The notes under the pieces are model-generated. The model had not been told where the DNA came from. It did not search any database and was given only the letters and a program-made list of their open reading frames with translations. 64,000 bases of DNA from Acidobacteriota bacterium (GTDB lineage Bacteria; Acidobacteriota; Thermoanaerobaculia; Gp7-AA8): assembly GCA_019247495.1 (NCBI GenBank), contig JAFAOU010000009.1, positions 1 through 64,000 of the forward strand, read 5' to 3'. The translations under genes and the position numbers were made by a program. Shown piece by piece: positions 43,321 through 51,939 of this stretch (positions are counted from its first letter, which is position 1; every line of letters begins with the position of its first letter).

Positions 43321-43950
43321 ATGGCTAAAAGCGTCAATATCGGAGGCCGATCCCCGTCTGGTCGAGGACAGAACTCAGTGAGCGAGATCCCGCGATATTT
43401 CGCCAAGGACGAAGTCCGTCGGTTCTTCGCACAAATCCCTAAGCGGAATCTGCGCGACCGCGTGCTGTTCGATCTCATCTATCGTCACGGGCTGCGTCGC
43501 GGCGAAGCCGCCCGGCTCCTCGTAGACGACGTGAGCCTTCGCGAGAAGACGTTGCGCGTTGAGCGGCTGAAAGGGAGCCGGTCTGGCGTCTACCGCCTGC
43601 ATCCCGCGTCTCTGCAACTGCTGCGCGCGTATCTGCGGTCGCGAAGCAGCGAGTCCGGGTTCCTCTTCCCCGGAAGAATCGCTGGGACGCACATCTGCCC
43701 GCAAACGATCTACCACGCCTGCCGGAAGTACGCGCGCGCCGCGAATCTGAGTCGCGCAAATCCGCATGCGTTCCGCCACTCCTGCGGAGTCCACGCCGCC
43801 AACTCACGTCTGGATCTCATTGATATTGCCGACATGCTGGGGCATCGCAGTCTCACGATCGCGATGCGCTACACAGCCGTCTCTACGAAGCGGCGCGAAG
43901 AAAACTACGAAAGGATCGTGAACTCCGGCGAGTTTGCGAGTACGGTATGA
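43321..43950 (+). CDS. Compact FimB/FimE-like tyrosine recombinase (R1)
   Basis: A 209-residue recombinase consisting only of the catalytic domain; the N-terminal core-binding domain of Xer/phage integrases is absent, as in the FimB/FimE inversion recombinases of about 200 residues. Catalytic residues: Arg in 'IYRHGLRRGEAARLL', His-x-x-Arg in 'NPHAFRHSCGVHAAN', His in 'DMLGHRSLTIAMR' and Tyr in 'RYTAVSTKR'. The ATG at 43321 lacks a clear Shine-Dalgarno; GTG 43378 is an alternative. It is a paralogue of the recombinase at 50403-51011 and is closely flanked by a 15-bp direct repeat. Confidence 0.88.
   Translation: MAKSVNIGGRSPSGRGQNSVSEIPRYFAKDEVRRFFAQIPKRNLRDRVLFDLIYRHGLRRGEAARLLVDDVSLREKTLRVERLKGSRSGVYRLHPASLQLLRAYLRSRSSESGFLFPGRIAGTHICPQTIYHACRKYARAANLSRANPHAFRHSCGVHAANSRLDLIDIADMLGHRSLTIAMRYTAVSTKRREENYERIVNSGEFASTV
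43324..43338 (+). repeat. 15-bp direct repeat at recombinase R1, 5' copy
   Basis: GCTAAAAGCGTCAAT, at the start of the R1 gene, recurs with one change (GCCAAAAGCGTCAAT) at 43966-43980, 16 bp past the R1 stop. Related to the ATGCGAGAAAGCG core found around the second recombinase (AAAGCG shared). Confidence 0.55.
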
Positions 43951-43954
43951 GCAC

Positions 43955-43980
43955 TGACGCTTCTAGCCAAAAGCGTCAAT
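43955..43980 (+). repeat. Repeat at recombinase R1, 3' copy, with inverted arms
   Basis: The 15-bp repeat GCCAAAAGCGTCAAT (43966-43980) is embedded in a dyad: TGACGCTT (43955-43962), 8-bp spacer, AAGCGTCA (43971-43978). Arms of this length separated by 8 bp are the layout of tyrosine-recombinase crossover sites; it could also be a transcription terminator stem although no T-tract follows. Confidence 0.55.
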
Positions 43981-44149
43981 CCCTTCCCTCGCCTCCGCAT
44001 GTTCAACGCCCGTCTGGACAAACGCGTCTTCCTCGATCGCATGGTGACCGGCCACGCCTCGGTCGAAGTGATCCCTACGACCACGCAGAGTTGTGTCGCG
44101 GCGGGCGGCGAGCCTGACGGGGAACGGGCATCCGGCTTTCCCGTGGCTA

Positions 44150-44179
44150 TTGACGTTTATGCGAAAAAGCGTGCGTTCG
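44150..44179 (+). repeat. 30-bp repeat S1, left flank of the caspase operon
   Basis: This 30-bp segment (TTGACG...ATGCGAAAAAGCG...GTTCG) matches 50372-50401 at 23 of 30 positions in the same orientation, including 12 of 13 in the core ATGCGAGAAAGCG. It lies 50 bp past the caspase gene stop. Together the two copies bracket the three-gene operon. Confidence 0.6.
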
Positions 44180-44229
44180 CGGTCGTCAGGGCAGGCACTC
44201 GCGGCGCGAACAGCCTGCAGCTGAGCATG

Positions 44230-47200
44230 TTACCGCCGCATGGCATCCGGCAGCGGAACGTCGGCGCCGTCGAGTGCGAGTAGTGGGTGTTGTTCGAAAC
44301 GACGTGTTATCGTTCGCTTCGGCAACTCCTGCTCAATGCGCTTTGCTGCGTTCGAAAAAGTAGCCGATTCGCGCAGACTTTCGAGGAAAACGTCCGCAAA
44401 CGCGCTGCGCTGGGCCGACACGTCGATCGCATATGCCAGCGGCGTTGTCGCGGACATTACATAAACCCCGGCCTCCGCCGCGGCCGAGCCGGCCGCGAGT
44501 TGCTTCACGTGCACCACCTTCTCGATCGCTTCGACGGCGGCGCCGGACTGGCATGTGTCCAATAGCAGGACTACGCGCCGAGCGCGAATGCGCCGCAGCC
44601 AGGTCGCGATCATGGCCGTGCTGATCGCTTTATCGCGGAGCGTGAGCCACGTGGCGTCTGAGGTGATTACGTAGAACATCTCCGAGTCGGGTGCGACCGC
44701 GCCATGACCGGCGAGATAAAGCACCATGACGTCGTTCGGTGTCGCCGCGTTGGCGATTTCGGCGATGGCAGCATCGACCGACGCGCGGGTGATCTCGCCG
44801 TTGGTCAAGCCGGTGCGTACAACGACCCGTGCATATGGCCGGGGTGCACCAACGGCACGCTGGAACCGTTCAGCGATCGCCATCGCGCTTGCGCTCGCGT
44901 ACGGCAAAGAGTCAACGGTCTTTTCAGCGTACGTACTGATACCGACTGGTAGCACGTAGAGCGTCGCCCCCCAGACCGATGAATGCGATACGGCGCGACG
45001 CGATTCGCCGCGTTTTCTCTGATCGATGAGCGATTCGAATCCAGGCGGTAGAACCTTGCGGAAAACGCAGTCAGTGTCATTTGGATCGGTTTCATAATCG
45101 CCGATTCGATTCGCCACGACATTCATGCCGGGAGCGATTTGCAGCGCGACGCCAGCATCTGCGAAGCAGATCACATGCTGGCGGTTCCGGACCGCCACGT
45201 GGGCCTTGCCGCTGTCGAGCATCGTACGCAAGCCCGGTAACTGTACCGCGGCGGCCAGGTCGATCGTCGCGTGCGGCTGCCTTCCGGCCACGATGTCCGC
45301 GAGCAGACCAGGATGGTAGAAGTCATTGAAGAATGCCTCGAGGGGCACGATGTTGCTCGTCTCGCCCATGCGCCACCCGATGACGCCCAGTGCGGCCGGC
45401 GAGCCGTCGAAAAGTCCATCGGGCGTGGCCACGAGCCACTCACCGCCGGGCGCGGAAATGAGAGAGCAGAGCATCTGGCCGCCGTTATGCGAGAACAGGC
45501 GCAACGCCCCTTCGCCGGACGCGGCGATCACGAACTGCCGTTTCGCACCGGCAGTTCCGATATACAAGACCGAGTCGGCGAAGTCACCGTCGAACGTGTG
45601 ACTCCGCATGCCGGAAGCAACGTCCCAGCTCGCGGCCGTGTGATCGTCGCTACCTGTAAGTAGTACCTTGTCGTCTTGAAACCAGGCGACCGAACGAACG
45701 GCGGATGTCCCCGTGCGAAATTCGGAAATCAATTCTCCGGCGTCATTCCAGCGCCGCACCCAACCAGAGGAGTAGCCGGCGGTGAGCGTATCTGCATCGG
45801 ACCAGACCGCCGATGAGACATGGTCGCCGAACGGGCTGCCGAACGCCCAGCCTCGGTAATTGAATCTGGCTGCGAACACAGCACCTGCCGAGGCTACGAT
45901 ATTGAAATCGGTGCCATCGAGGACCGCATGCGCCGCTTGTATCGGCGCTGCGAACGAGTGACTAGCGGATGCGCGTTCACCATCTCGCCACCAAACGGAA
46001 AGCCGCTGCGCGGTGGCTATGACGATGCCACCCGACAGCGGATGCACGCTCACGACGGGGCCCGACTCATCGTTCAGCTCCATCACGATCCGACCGCTGT
46101 GCAGGTCGACGACATGCGCCACGCCCTGCGCCGTCCCGACCACAGCCTGCCAACTCTCGGAAAACGCGACGGTGGTGATCTGATCCGACATATCGATCGT
46201 CGCAACCAGTTGACCGGTGGCGATGCGCCAAGCGCGGAGGTGTCCGTCGCGCGACGCCGCGAGCACCTGTGTTCCGTCACTGCTGAATGAGACGCCGACA
46301 GGTTCGCCCAGATGCTCGGTCAGCGTGGCGACGGAACGAGGTTCGGTGATTCGCCACAGGCGAACCGCGCCGGTGACGTCCGCAGAGGCGAAGAGATCCT
46401 TGTCGCTGGGTGAACCATCGAGCCGCACGATTCGATCAGCACTCACGAGGGTTCGTTCGAGAGTTCCGTCGGCTGCACGCCAGGCGGCAAGTGTTCCAGC
46501 CTCTGACGCCGCGATGACCGTCTCGCCATCGTGGACGAACGCGGCAGCGGTGACGGCATCCGGCGCCATGATCCGCGACATCTGATAGTGCTGGGTGTTC
46601 CAGACGCGAAGCAACCGACCTTCCGCCGTCGCGATGAAGTGCTTCTCTCGGGCCGCCGCCAGCACACTCACGTCACGTGGCTCGTATCCTAGCGGCGGAA
46701 GCGAGTGGCCGGACCGATCCCATCGCTGCGGAACGGCGTTATCCAACCCATGACTCTCGTATCGTGTGCCCTTCGGACTGAATTGCGCAGTCAAACAGCT
46801 CGACGCGGCCGTTGAGAGCGCGCTACCAGCGCGGTCGAGGAGATGCACAACGCCGTCTCCGGTACAGACGAGCAGCGCCTTGCTGTCCGCCGCCAAGTCG
46901 ACGGAATTGATCGCGTAGTCGAGCGTGGTCACGACCCTCGGCGCGCTCTTTTCATTCGTCTGCCATGCGCGAATGCTGGTCCGCGGGGGATCCTTATCTT
47001 GCTCGCTTGTGAAAAATTGACCGTCGGCGATTGCAAGCGCGGGGATCGCTGATGGCGTTTCATCCATTCGCAAATAGCTGTCGCTCACTTTTGCGACACG
47101 GCGGCCATCGCTGAGATCCCACACGCTCGTCTCCCACCGACTGTGGGTCGTGACATAGCGCCGATCGGGGGAGGCGGCAAATGACCGGAAATCTAGTTCG

Positions 47201-49140
47201 ACGTCGATCGTTGCCTTTCGACGTAACGTGACGGCGTCCCAGATCTCCGTCTTCTCGCCATCTCGAACGGCGACGAACGGAGCGGCGGCGTCCGTGCAGT
47301 GTGCATTGGTAAATGTGTAGGTGCGTTTGCCTGCTACCCAGTCGACGACCCACACCTCGTTGTTTTGCTCAACCAGCAACTTTGTGTCCGCAAGGAATGC
47401 GATATTGCTAAATTGGCTAACCAGCGCGAGGGGGCGCGACCTTTCTCCGCTAGCGACATCGGCCACGGTGAGCATCCGTTGCCGACCGGCGAATGAGATG
47501 AACGCGACCTTCGCTCCGTCCGGTGCCATCGATGCCGATATGGTGTCCGCCGGCGCGGTGAGCAGCGTCTGGCGGCCATCCACGGCAATGACGTCGAAGG
47601 CGTGCCCGTTCCAGCGGATCAGCACGCGGCCGTCTCTCGACGATGGCGTACCAATCATGATCTCCTCACGCCACAGTTCCTCGCCGGACAGGATGTCCCA
47701 TAGACGCGCGGTGTTGTCCTCCGAGGTGCTGAGAAGCGTCACGCCGTCTTCGAGAAACGTCAGGCCGGTTACGCTCGACGAATGTCCGATCAGTTTGTAC
47801 AGAGGATGACCGGTTTTGGTTTCCCAAATGAGGATGTCGCCGAGCGTCGATCCGGCCGCAAGCAGCGAGCCGTCGCGCGAGAAAGCGACCGAGTTCACGG
47901 GCTGCTTTGTCCCAACCCGAATGGTCTCGCAGTAGGTGGCCGCATCGTAGCCGACTAGATATCGCTCATAGTCATGCGGTTCTGCAGTTGTTGTCAGCGC
48001 GGTATCCACGGTCGGGGTGAGCGCGATGGCATGGGAGTCAATGCCAGGGAAGGCCGCGATTTGTTCGCCGGTAGTGAGGTCCCACAGATTCGCCGACCTC
48101 GAGGCCGCGGTGAGCAAAAGCCGCCCATCGACGGATATCGTTGCTTTCGAGGCGTAGAGGGGGCTACCGAAGGACTGCACGGGCCGACCGTTGCGCACGT
48201 CAGCGAGTATGACGCCCGTGCCCTGTTCCGGTCCGAACGCGACGCGGTCATCATCGAGAAACGCCACGGCCTCGAAGAAGGAGTCGGGCGAGTCGATGCG
48301 GTGGAGGAGCGCTCCCGTTTTCGCATCGCGAATCAGGACAAAGCCATCATTGGCGGCGGTAGCGACGACGCGTGCGTCGGGCGAGAGCGCCAGTGCGGCG
48401 ATTTTGCCACGATGGCCGCCTCGCGATAGTGGCACTGCACCATCCTTCTCCAAATCCCACCGTTCGATTCGCCCGTCGAACAGCCCGAGGAACGCTGCCG
48501 ATGCGTCGGTCGAAAGAGCGGCGGCGCTGATGTCACTCGGTGCGTCGATTGTGCGGACCGTGGCAAGGTGTCCGCCGTTCAATCGCCGCACGGTCGCCGA
48601 GTGGCCGCTCCACGTCAGCAGCAAGTCTGTGCCGCTCAGCACGAGTCCCGCCGCGTTAACATAGCTGAGCGTTACGAGCGTGTGCGCATCGAGCAACACA
48701 ACGCCACCACCCCACATGCGGACGCACCAGAGTTCGTCGTTCGGTCCCAGCACCAGGCTGCTGAAACTTAAACTGACGAGCCCCTCCTCAGTGAGATCCC
48801 GGCTGAAGTCTTGCGTACCTGTACGCAGATTCCACACATGCAGTATGCCCTTGCTGTCAGCGGTCACGACGTGATCGTCGTCGAGGAACGTCGCGGCGGT
48901 AACCATGTCGGAATGTGGCAGGTCCCGAATCTCCTGTCCGCTTTGGACGGACCACAGACGCGCAGTGTGATCCGCGCTGGCAGTGAGCATCAGCCTGCGA
49001 TTCGGGGAGAACGCGATCGAGTTGATCACCGACGCATGCGCCGTCGTCAGCGTCAATTGCGGTTGCATTGGCGCAGTCGCGGCAAGCGCGCGGAGCATCG
49101 AGCTAGACAGGACTACGATGAAGAGGCGGCGCACGTTCAT
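44230..49140 (-). CDS. Giant WD40 beta-propeller / caspase-like protease
   Basis: A 1636-residue protein. ATG 49140 opens a signal-like segment (MNVRRLFIVVLSSSMLRALA). About 1,300 residues of WD40 repeats follow, seen as repeated blocks such as 'HASVINSIAFSPNRRLMLTA', 'LIGHSSSVTGLTFLEDG' and 'TARLWDILSGEEL', enough for several propellers. A C14 caspase-like domain is at the C-terminus (about 1390-1620) with catalytic His1479 in 'VMVLYLAGHGAVAP' and Cys1530 in 'VVLLLDTCQSGAAVE'. It is the last gene of a three-gene coupled operon; ATGA overlap with the membrane protein. The export signal would place it outside the cytoplasm or anchored there. Likely a propeller-sensed protease effector. Confidence 0.9.
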   Translation of the reverse strand: MNVRRLFIVVLSSSMLRALAATAPMQPQLTLTTAHASVINSIAFSPNRRLMLTASADHTARLWSVQSGQEIRDLPHSDMVTAATFLDDDHVVTADSKGILHVWNLRTGTQDFSRDLTEEGLVSLSFSSLVLGPNDELWCVRMWGGGVVLLDAHTLVTLSYVNAAGLVLSGTDLLLTWSGHSATVRRLNGGHLATVRTIDAPSDISAAALSTDASAAFLGLFDGRIERWDLEKDGAVPLSRGGHRGKIAALALSPDARVVATAANDGFVLIRDAKTGALLHRIDSPDSFFEAVAFLDDDRVAFGPEQGTGVILADVRNGRPVQSFGSPLYASKATISVDGRLLLTAASRSANLWDLTTGEQIAAFPGIDSHAIALTPTVDTALTTTAEPHDYERYLVGYDAATYCETIRVGTKQPVNSVAFSRDGSLLAAGSTLGDILIWETKTGHPLYKLIGHSSSVTGLTFLEDGVTLLSTSEDNTARLWDILSGEELWREEIMIGTPSSRDGRVLIRWNGHAFDVIAVDGRQTLLTAPADTISASMAPDGAKVAFISFAGRQRMLTVADVASGERSRPLALVSQFSNIAFLADTKLLVEQNNEVWVVDWVAGKRTYTFTNAHCTDAAAPFVAVRDGEKTEIWDAVTLRRKATIDVELDFRSFAASPDRRYVTTHSRWETSVWDLSDGRRVAKVSDSYLRMDETPSAIPALAIADGQFFTSEQDKDPPRTSIRAWQTNEKSAPRVVTTLDYAINSVDLAADSKALLVCTGDGVVHLLDRAGSALSTAASSCLTAQFSPKGTRYESHGLDNAVPQRWDRSGHSLPPLGYEPRDVSVLAAAREKHFIATAEGRLLRVWNTQHYQMSRIMAPDAVTAAAFVHDGETVIAASEAGTLAAWRAADGTLERTLVSADRIVRLDGSPSDKDLFASADVTGAVRLWRITEPRSVATLTEHLGEPVGVSFSSDGTQVLAASRDGHLRAWRIATGQLVATIDMSDQITTVAFSESWQAVVGTAQGVAHVVDLHSGRIVMELNDESGPVVSVHPLSGGIVIATAQRLSVWWRDGERASASHSFAAPIQAAHAVLDGTDFNIVASAGAVFAARFNYRGWAFGSPFGDHVSSAVWSDADTLTAGYSSGWVRRWNDAGELISEFRTGTSAVRSVAWFQDDKVLLTGSDDHTAASWDVASGMRSHTFDGDFADSVLYIGTAGAKRQFVIAASGEGALRLFSHNGGQMLCSLISAPGGEWLVATPDGLFDGSPAALGVIGWRMGETSNIVPLEAFFNDFYHPGLLADIVAGRQPHATIDLAAAVQLPGLRTMLDSGKAHVAVRNRQHVICFADAGVALQIAPGMNVVANRIGDYETDPNDTDCVFRKVLPPGFESLIDQRKRGESRRAVSHSSVWGATLYVLPVGISTYAEKTVDSLPYASASAMAIAERFQRAVGAPRPYARVVVRTGLTNGEITRASVDAAIAEIANAATPNDVMVLYLAGHGAVAPDSEMFYVITSDATWLTLRDKAISTAMIATWLRRIRARRVVLLLDTCQSGAAVEAIEKVVHVKQLAAGSAAAEAGVYVMSATTPLAYAIDVSAQRSAFADVFLESLRESATFSNAAKRIEQELPKRTITRRFEQHPLLALDGADVPLPDAMRR

Positions 49141-49547
49141 TGATTCGCTTTTATGAAGTACGTCGTGAGCAGGCCCGTGACGAGGAACGCACTCGCCGCG
49201 GAGACGCCGTCCAAGTACGCGATGAGATCGGTAACTTTCTCGCCTGCTGTGAATGCAAACGCAACTGTGCGCCAGCCAATCAGCACGTTCCACAACGCGG
49301 CGAGCGCAACGGCGATGGGCGTGAGCAGACGCGGTGGCTGCGCGTGGTCTGGAGGCTTGCCGCCAAAGATCGCGCCTAGGATCACCGACAGGTGAACAGA
49401 ATAGATGCCGAACAGTTTCACCATCACCTGCACGTACTCATCAGGCCACATGCTCTTGTACACAGCGGTGACGCACACGAGCTGAAGGACAAAGGCGGTG
49501 ATGAACATCGTCAACAGGGTGATCCGCACTCGCCAGATGCGCGTCAC
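49137..49547 (-). CDS. Four-TM membrane protein in the caspase operon
   Basis: A 136-residue protein with four hydrophobic segments ('ITLLTMFITAFVLQLVCVTA', 'YSVHLSVILGAIFGG', 'LLTPIAVALAALWNVLIGW', 'AASAFLVTGLLTTYFI'). No family recognised. Both ends overlap the neighbours by ATGA, so it is made in fixed ratio with the lipoprotein and the caspase protein and probably forms a membrane complex with them. Confidence 0.8.
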   Translation of the reverse strand: MTRIWRVRITLLTMFITAFVLQLVCVTAVYKSMWPDEYVQVMVKLFGIYSVHLSVILGAIFGGKPPDHAQPPRLLTPIAVALAALWNVLIGWRTVAFAFTAGEKVTDLIAYLDGVSAASAFLVTGLLTTYFIKANQ

Positions 49548-50248
49548 GGATGCACCCCTTGCATCTGGGCGACGAGTTGGCCGACGAAGCGATCGGCAGC
49601 GCGGAGGACGGCGTCATCGCTGGCCGTTTTGTACACGTCGCTTCTTGACCGGCCCTCCAGGACGCTCGTGCGGACATGCAGACTGTAACGATTGGTGGCC
49701 GGATCGTGCGGAAAGGACAGCAGGAGAGCGATCTTCGCCGGGACATCGGGCGCACCCGCGGAATGCGGCAGAACAGCGTACGTTGTGAATAGGCGCGTCA
49801 GGTTGTCCGAATTTCGAGGCTCATATCGAAAGTAGCGTCGCAACACGTCGTTCGCAGCGGCAATTAGCGGCGCGGACGAGGTCCACGGAAACGACTGGTA
49901 TGCCGTAGGAAATGCCGACTCCGGCGGGACATCCATCGTGGGCGGGCTTGCGGAGGGATGGATTGTCGGCGTGATTGCCAGCGAAGCGAGAATTTTTCCG
50001 TTGCGGCTGTCCAAGAAGTCGAGATGCTCCGCCCGGACGAGATGCTCTAGATGCCCGGACGCACCGACTGGTCCAACTTGCCGAACGTAAACACTCTCGC
50101 GGCTCATAAACGAAAACTCGTATTCGACGTTGTACCCGGTTTCGTCGCCAATGATGACTCGCTGCGCGGCAATCAACTTTACGGGCTGCGTGCTGGCACA
50201 CGATGTTAGAGCGAGAAGAACAAGTACGAGCGGCGCGAGATGTCGCAT
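49544..50248 (-). CDS. Lipoprotein, first gene of the caspase operon
   Basis: A 234-residue lipoprotein: MRHLAPLVLVLLALTSC with lipobox L-T-S-C, Cys17 being lipidated. The mature protein has a conserved-looking beta region ('EYEFSFMSRESVYVRQVGP') and a C-terminal 'VLRAADRFVGQLVAQMQ' helix. I recognise no family. I start it at ATG 50248 because this gives the complete signal; the longer ORF to 50491 crosses a repeat. It begins 154 bp downstream of the R2 recombinase stop on the same strand. Confidence 0.8.
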   Translation of the reverse strand: MRHLAPLVLVLLALTSCASTQPVKLIAAQRVIIGDETGYNVEYEFSFMSRESVYVRQVGPVGASGHLEHLVRAEHLDFLDSRNGKILASLAITPTIHPSASPPTMDVPPESAFPTAYQSFPWTSSAPLIAAANDVLRRYFRYEPRNSDNLTRLFTTYAVLPHSAGAPDVPAKIALLLSFPHDPATNRYSLHVRTSVLEGRSRSDVYKTASDDAVLRAADRFVGQLVAQMQGVHP

Positions 50249-50371
50249 GTGTCGATTATCGCTCCACAAGGTAGCGATGAACCGCACGTGCCACAGCAGC
50301 GCGGTGAGTCCTTCGGCGTGAGCAGATCGCGCCCCACCCATGAAACTGCGTGCATTCATTACGTGTTGACA

Positions 50372-50401
50372 TTGACGAGAATGCGAGAAAGCGCATGTTC
50401 G
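50372..50401 (+). repeat. Repeat S2, with perfect 13-bp inverted-repeat core
   Basis: Core ATGCGAGAAAGCG at 50381-50393 is exactly inverted at 51035-51047; the two copies flank the R2 gene (10 bp past its stop, 24 bp before its start). The 30-bp segment also matches S1 (44150-44179) directly. It lies between R2 and the lipoprotein start. Confidence 0.65.
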
Positions 50402-50402
50402 A

Positions 50403-51011
50403 TCATTCCGCGCCTTCCGTGCGAGCGATTTCACGAGAGCGAACCGTCTCCCGATACCGCTCCTCGCGCCGTTTGTTCGTGATTTGCGCATAGATCAACG
50501 TCGATGAAATATCTCGGTGGCCGAGCCAATCTTTCACGTCCGCGAGATCCCATCCGGCGTTCATTAGATGCGTTCCGATCGAGTGGCGAAGGATGTGGAC
50601 ATGGCTACGCCGCGCCGGGAGGTCCGCTGCTGCTGCGTACTCATGAAACAGGCGGTTGATCTCGGAGCCCGAGATCGGCGTGCCTGATTGGCGGCGCGTT
50701 CGGAAGAGATACGGGCAGCCATCGTTCGGCCGCACCGCCAGGTACCCGCGCAGTAGCTGCTTGCTGCGGGGATGGAGTGGATAGCCACCGGGTACGCCGC
50801 GCTTGACGCGCGCGATCCAGATCTTCCCGCCCTGCACATCATCGAGCGTGAGCTGCGCCGCTTCACGGCGGCGGAGTCCGTGCCGGTAGATGAGATCGAA
50901 GAGCGCCCGGTCGCGGATGTTCGCGGCCGGAATTGCTCGGAAGAATCGCTCCACCTCCTCCCGCGTGAGGTACGGGAAGGGCTGCTGAGCAGGGCTTCGA
51001 TCCTCCGGCAT
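50403..51011 (-). CDS. Compact FimB/FimE-like tyrosine recombinase (R2)
   Basis: A 202-residue catalytic-domain-only tyrosine recombinase, close paralogue of R1 ('RDRALFDLIYRHGLRRREAA' here, 'RDRVLFDLIYRHGLRRGEAA' in R1). Arg in 'HGLRRREAAQLTL', His-x-x-Arg in 'HVHILRHSIGTHLM', His in 'DWLGHRDISST' and Tyr in 'LIYAQITNKRREE'. Start ATG 51011 (MPEDRSPAQQ). An upstream in-frame ATG at 51047, in the inverted repeat itself, would give 12 more residues. It is co-directional with the caspase operon, so read-through or a shared promoter could link them. Confidence 0.88.
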   Translation of the reverse strand: MPEDRSPAQQPFPYLTREEVERFFRAIPAANIRDRALFDLIYRHGLRRREAAQLTLDDVQGGKIWIARVKRGVPGGYPLHPRSKQLLRGYLAVRPNDGCPYLFRTRRQSGTPISGSEINRLFHEYAAAADLPARRSHVHILRHSIGTHLMNAGWDLADVKDWLGHRDISSTLIYAQITNKRREERYRETVRSREIARTEGAE

Positions 51012-51034
51012 TTCGTCACGGCGGGCGACTCTAA

Positions 51035-51047
51035 CGCTTTCTCGCAT
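51035..51047 (-). repeat. Repeat S3, inverted partner of S2
   Basis: CGCTTTCTCGCAT on plus is the exact reverse complement of ATGCGAGAAAGCG at 50381-50393. It sits within AACGCTT-TCTCGCAT-AAGCGTT (51033-51054 region), a dyad with 8-bp spacer, like the site beyond R1 (43955-43978). Position just upstream of the R2 start suggests a recombination site overlapping its promoter. Confidence 0.65.
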
Positions 51048-51146
51048 AAGCGTTTGTTGGGGAAGCCTGGGGAGGAAAGCGCTTTCCAGTCTGCAACGCG
51101 AGGCCGCGTGTGTACAGGCTCGGCGCTCCTCCACGGAGGCCGCTAG

Positions 51147-51749
51147 ATGCACTGGCCGATGAACACGGTCTGCACGTGCGCACACGGAAAGGCGCAGCAC
51201 TGGTTCGCCACAAGCAGCCCGAAAGGACCATGCCGAGCATGCGCCTGCACGGCATTCATTCCCGAGGCGGTGTGCGAATGCGGCCACGGCAAGAAGGCGC
51301 ACGCGAAGGGGATTTGCAAGCAGAAGTACCTCGATGGCTGCACAGCGTTTCGGGAGAGGCTGGCGGTCTCTCCGAAAGGCGCAGCGCCCACGACCGTGAA
51401 GGTCGCCGGTGAGATCGGGCAGGGCAATGCGCTCCTGCCCTCGGTGGAGAGCATCACGCTGCCTGCCGGGACATTCGAAGATCACGAGCGCGTCTACCGC
51501 GCCGCCGATGACTCACTCGCCGAGTTCGATGTGTCGGAAGGCGATTTCCTGATCGTCAACCCGAAGCAGAAGGCTCACACCGGCGAGTTCGTGATCGCGG
51601 TCCTCGCTGGGCAAATGTTCGTCGGCCACTGGTGGGCGAAGCACGGTCAGCGCGATGTCATGGCTGCGGATGGTCAGCAGGTGATCGTCCGCGGAGCCGC
51701 GGTCATCGGTGCGATCAACCTCATCGTGCGGAGCGTGCATGGCCGATGA
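51147..51749 (+). CDS. Double CCH zinc-finger protein with LexA/S24-like C-terminal domain
   Basis: A 200-residue protein. The first 68 residues hold two similar Cys/His clusters, 'CTCAHGKAQHWF...CRACAC' and 'CECGHGKKAHAKGICKQKY', probably zinc-binding. The C-terminal half (about 105-195) follows the S24 peptidase fold: 'RAADDSLAEFDVSEGDFLIV' with Ser123 in the position of the catalytic Ser of 'GDSM', then 'TGEFVIAVLAGQMFVGHW'; the usual catalytic Lys is not obvious. ATG 51147 follows CGGAGG. It leads a four-gene operon. Confidence 0.68.
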   Translation: MHWPMNTVCTCAHGKAQHWFATSSPKGPCRACACTAFIPEAVCECGHGKKAHAKGICKQKYLDGCTAFRERLAVSPKGAAPTTVKVAGEIGQGNALLPSVESITLPAGTFEDHERVYRAADDSLAEFDVSEGDFLIVNPKQKAHTGEFVIAVLAGQMFVGHWWAKHGQRDVMAADGQQVIVRGAAVIGAINLIVRSVHGR

Positions 51750-51939
51750 CGAGGTGTGGGACGACTCGCCCATCGAGCGCGCCATCGACTGCCTCGCAGA
51801 GATTGGCGTCGCGGCTGAGGAATTGCGGGGCATCGCCGATCTGGACGATGACGGCCTGCGCGGATTTGCAGAGGCCACACGGCAGGTCGCGCAAGCGTAT
51901 CGGGAAAAGTTGATGCGCAAGGGAGAAGAGCCGTCATGA
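51739..51939 (+). CDS. Small acidic protein (66 aa)
   Basis: ATG 51739 lies inside the end of the previous gene (overlap 11 bp) and opens a 66-residue acidic, helical protein ('DDSPIERAIDCLAEIGVAAE', 'FAEATRQVAQAYREKLM'). Unknown family. Coupled at both ends (TGA/ATG overlap with the next gene at 51936). Confidence 0.6.
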   Translation: MADDEVWDDSPIERAIDCLAEIGVAAEELRGIADLDDDGLRGFAEATRQVAQAYREKLMRKGEEPS

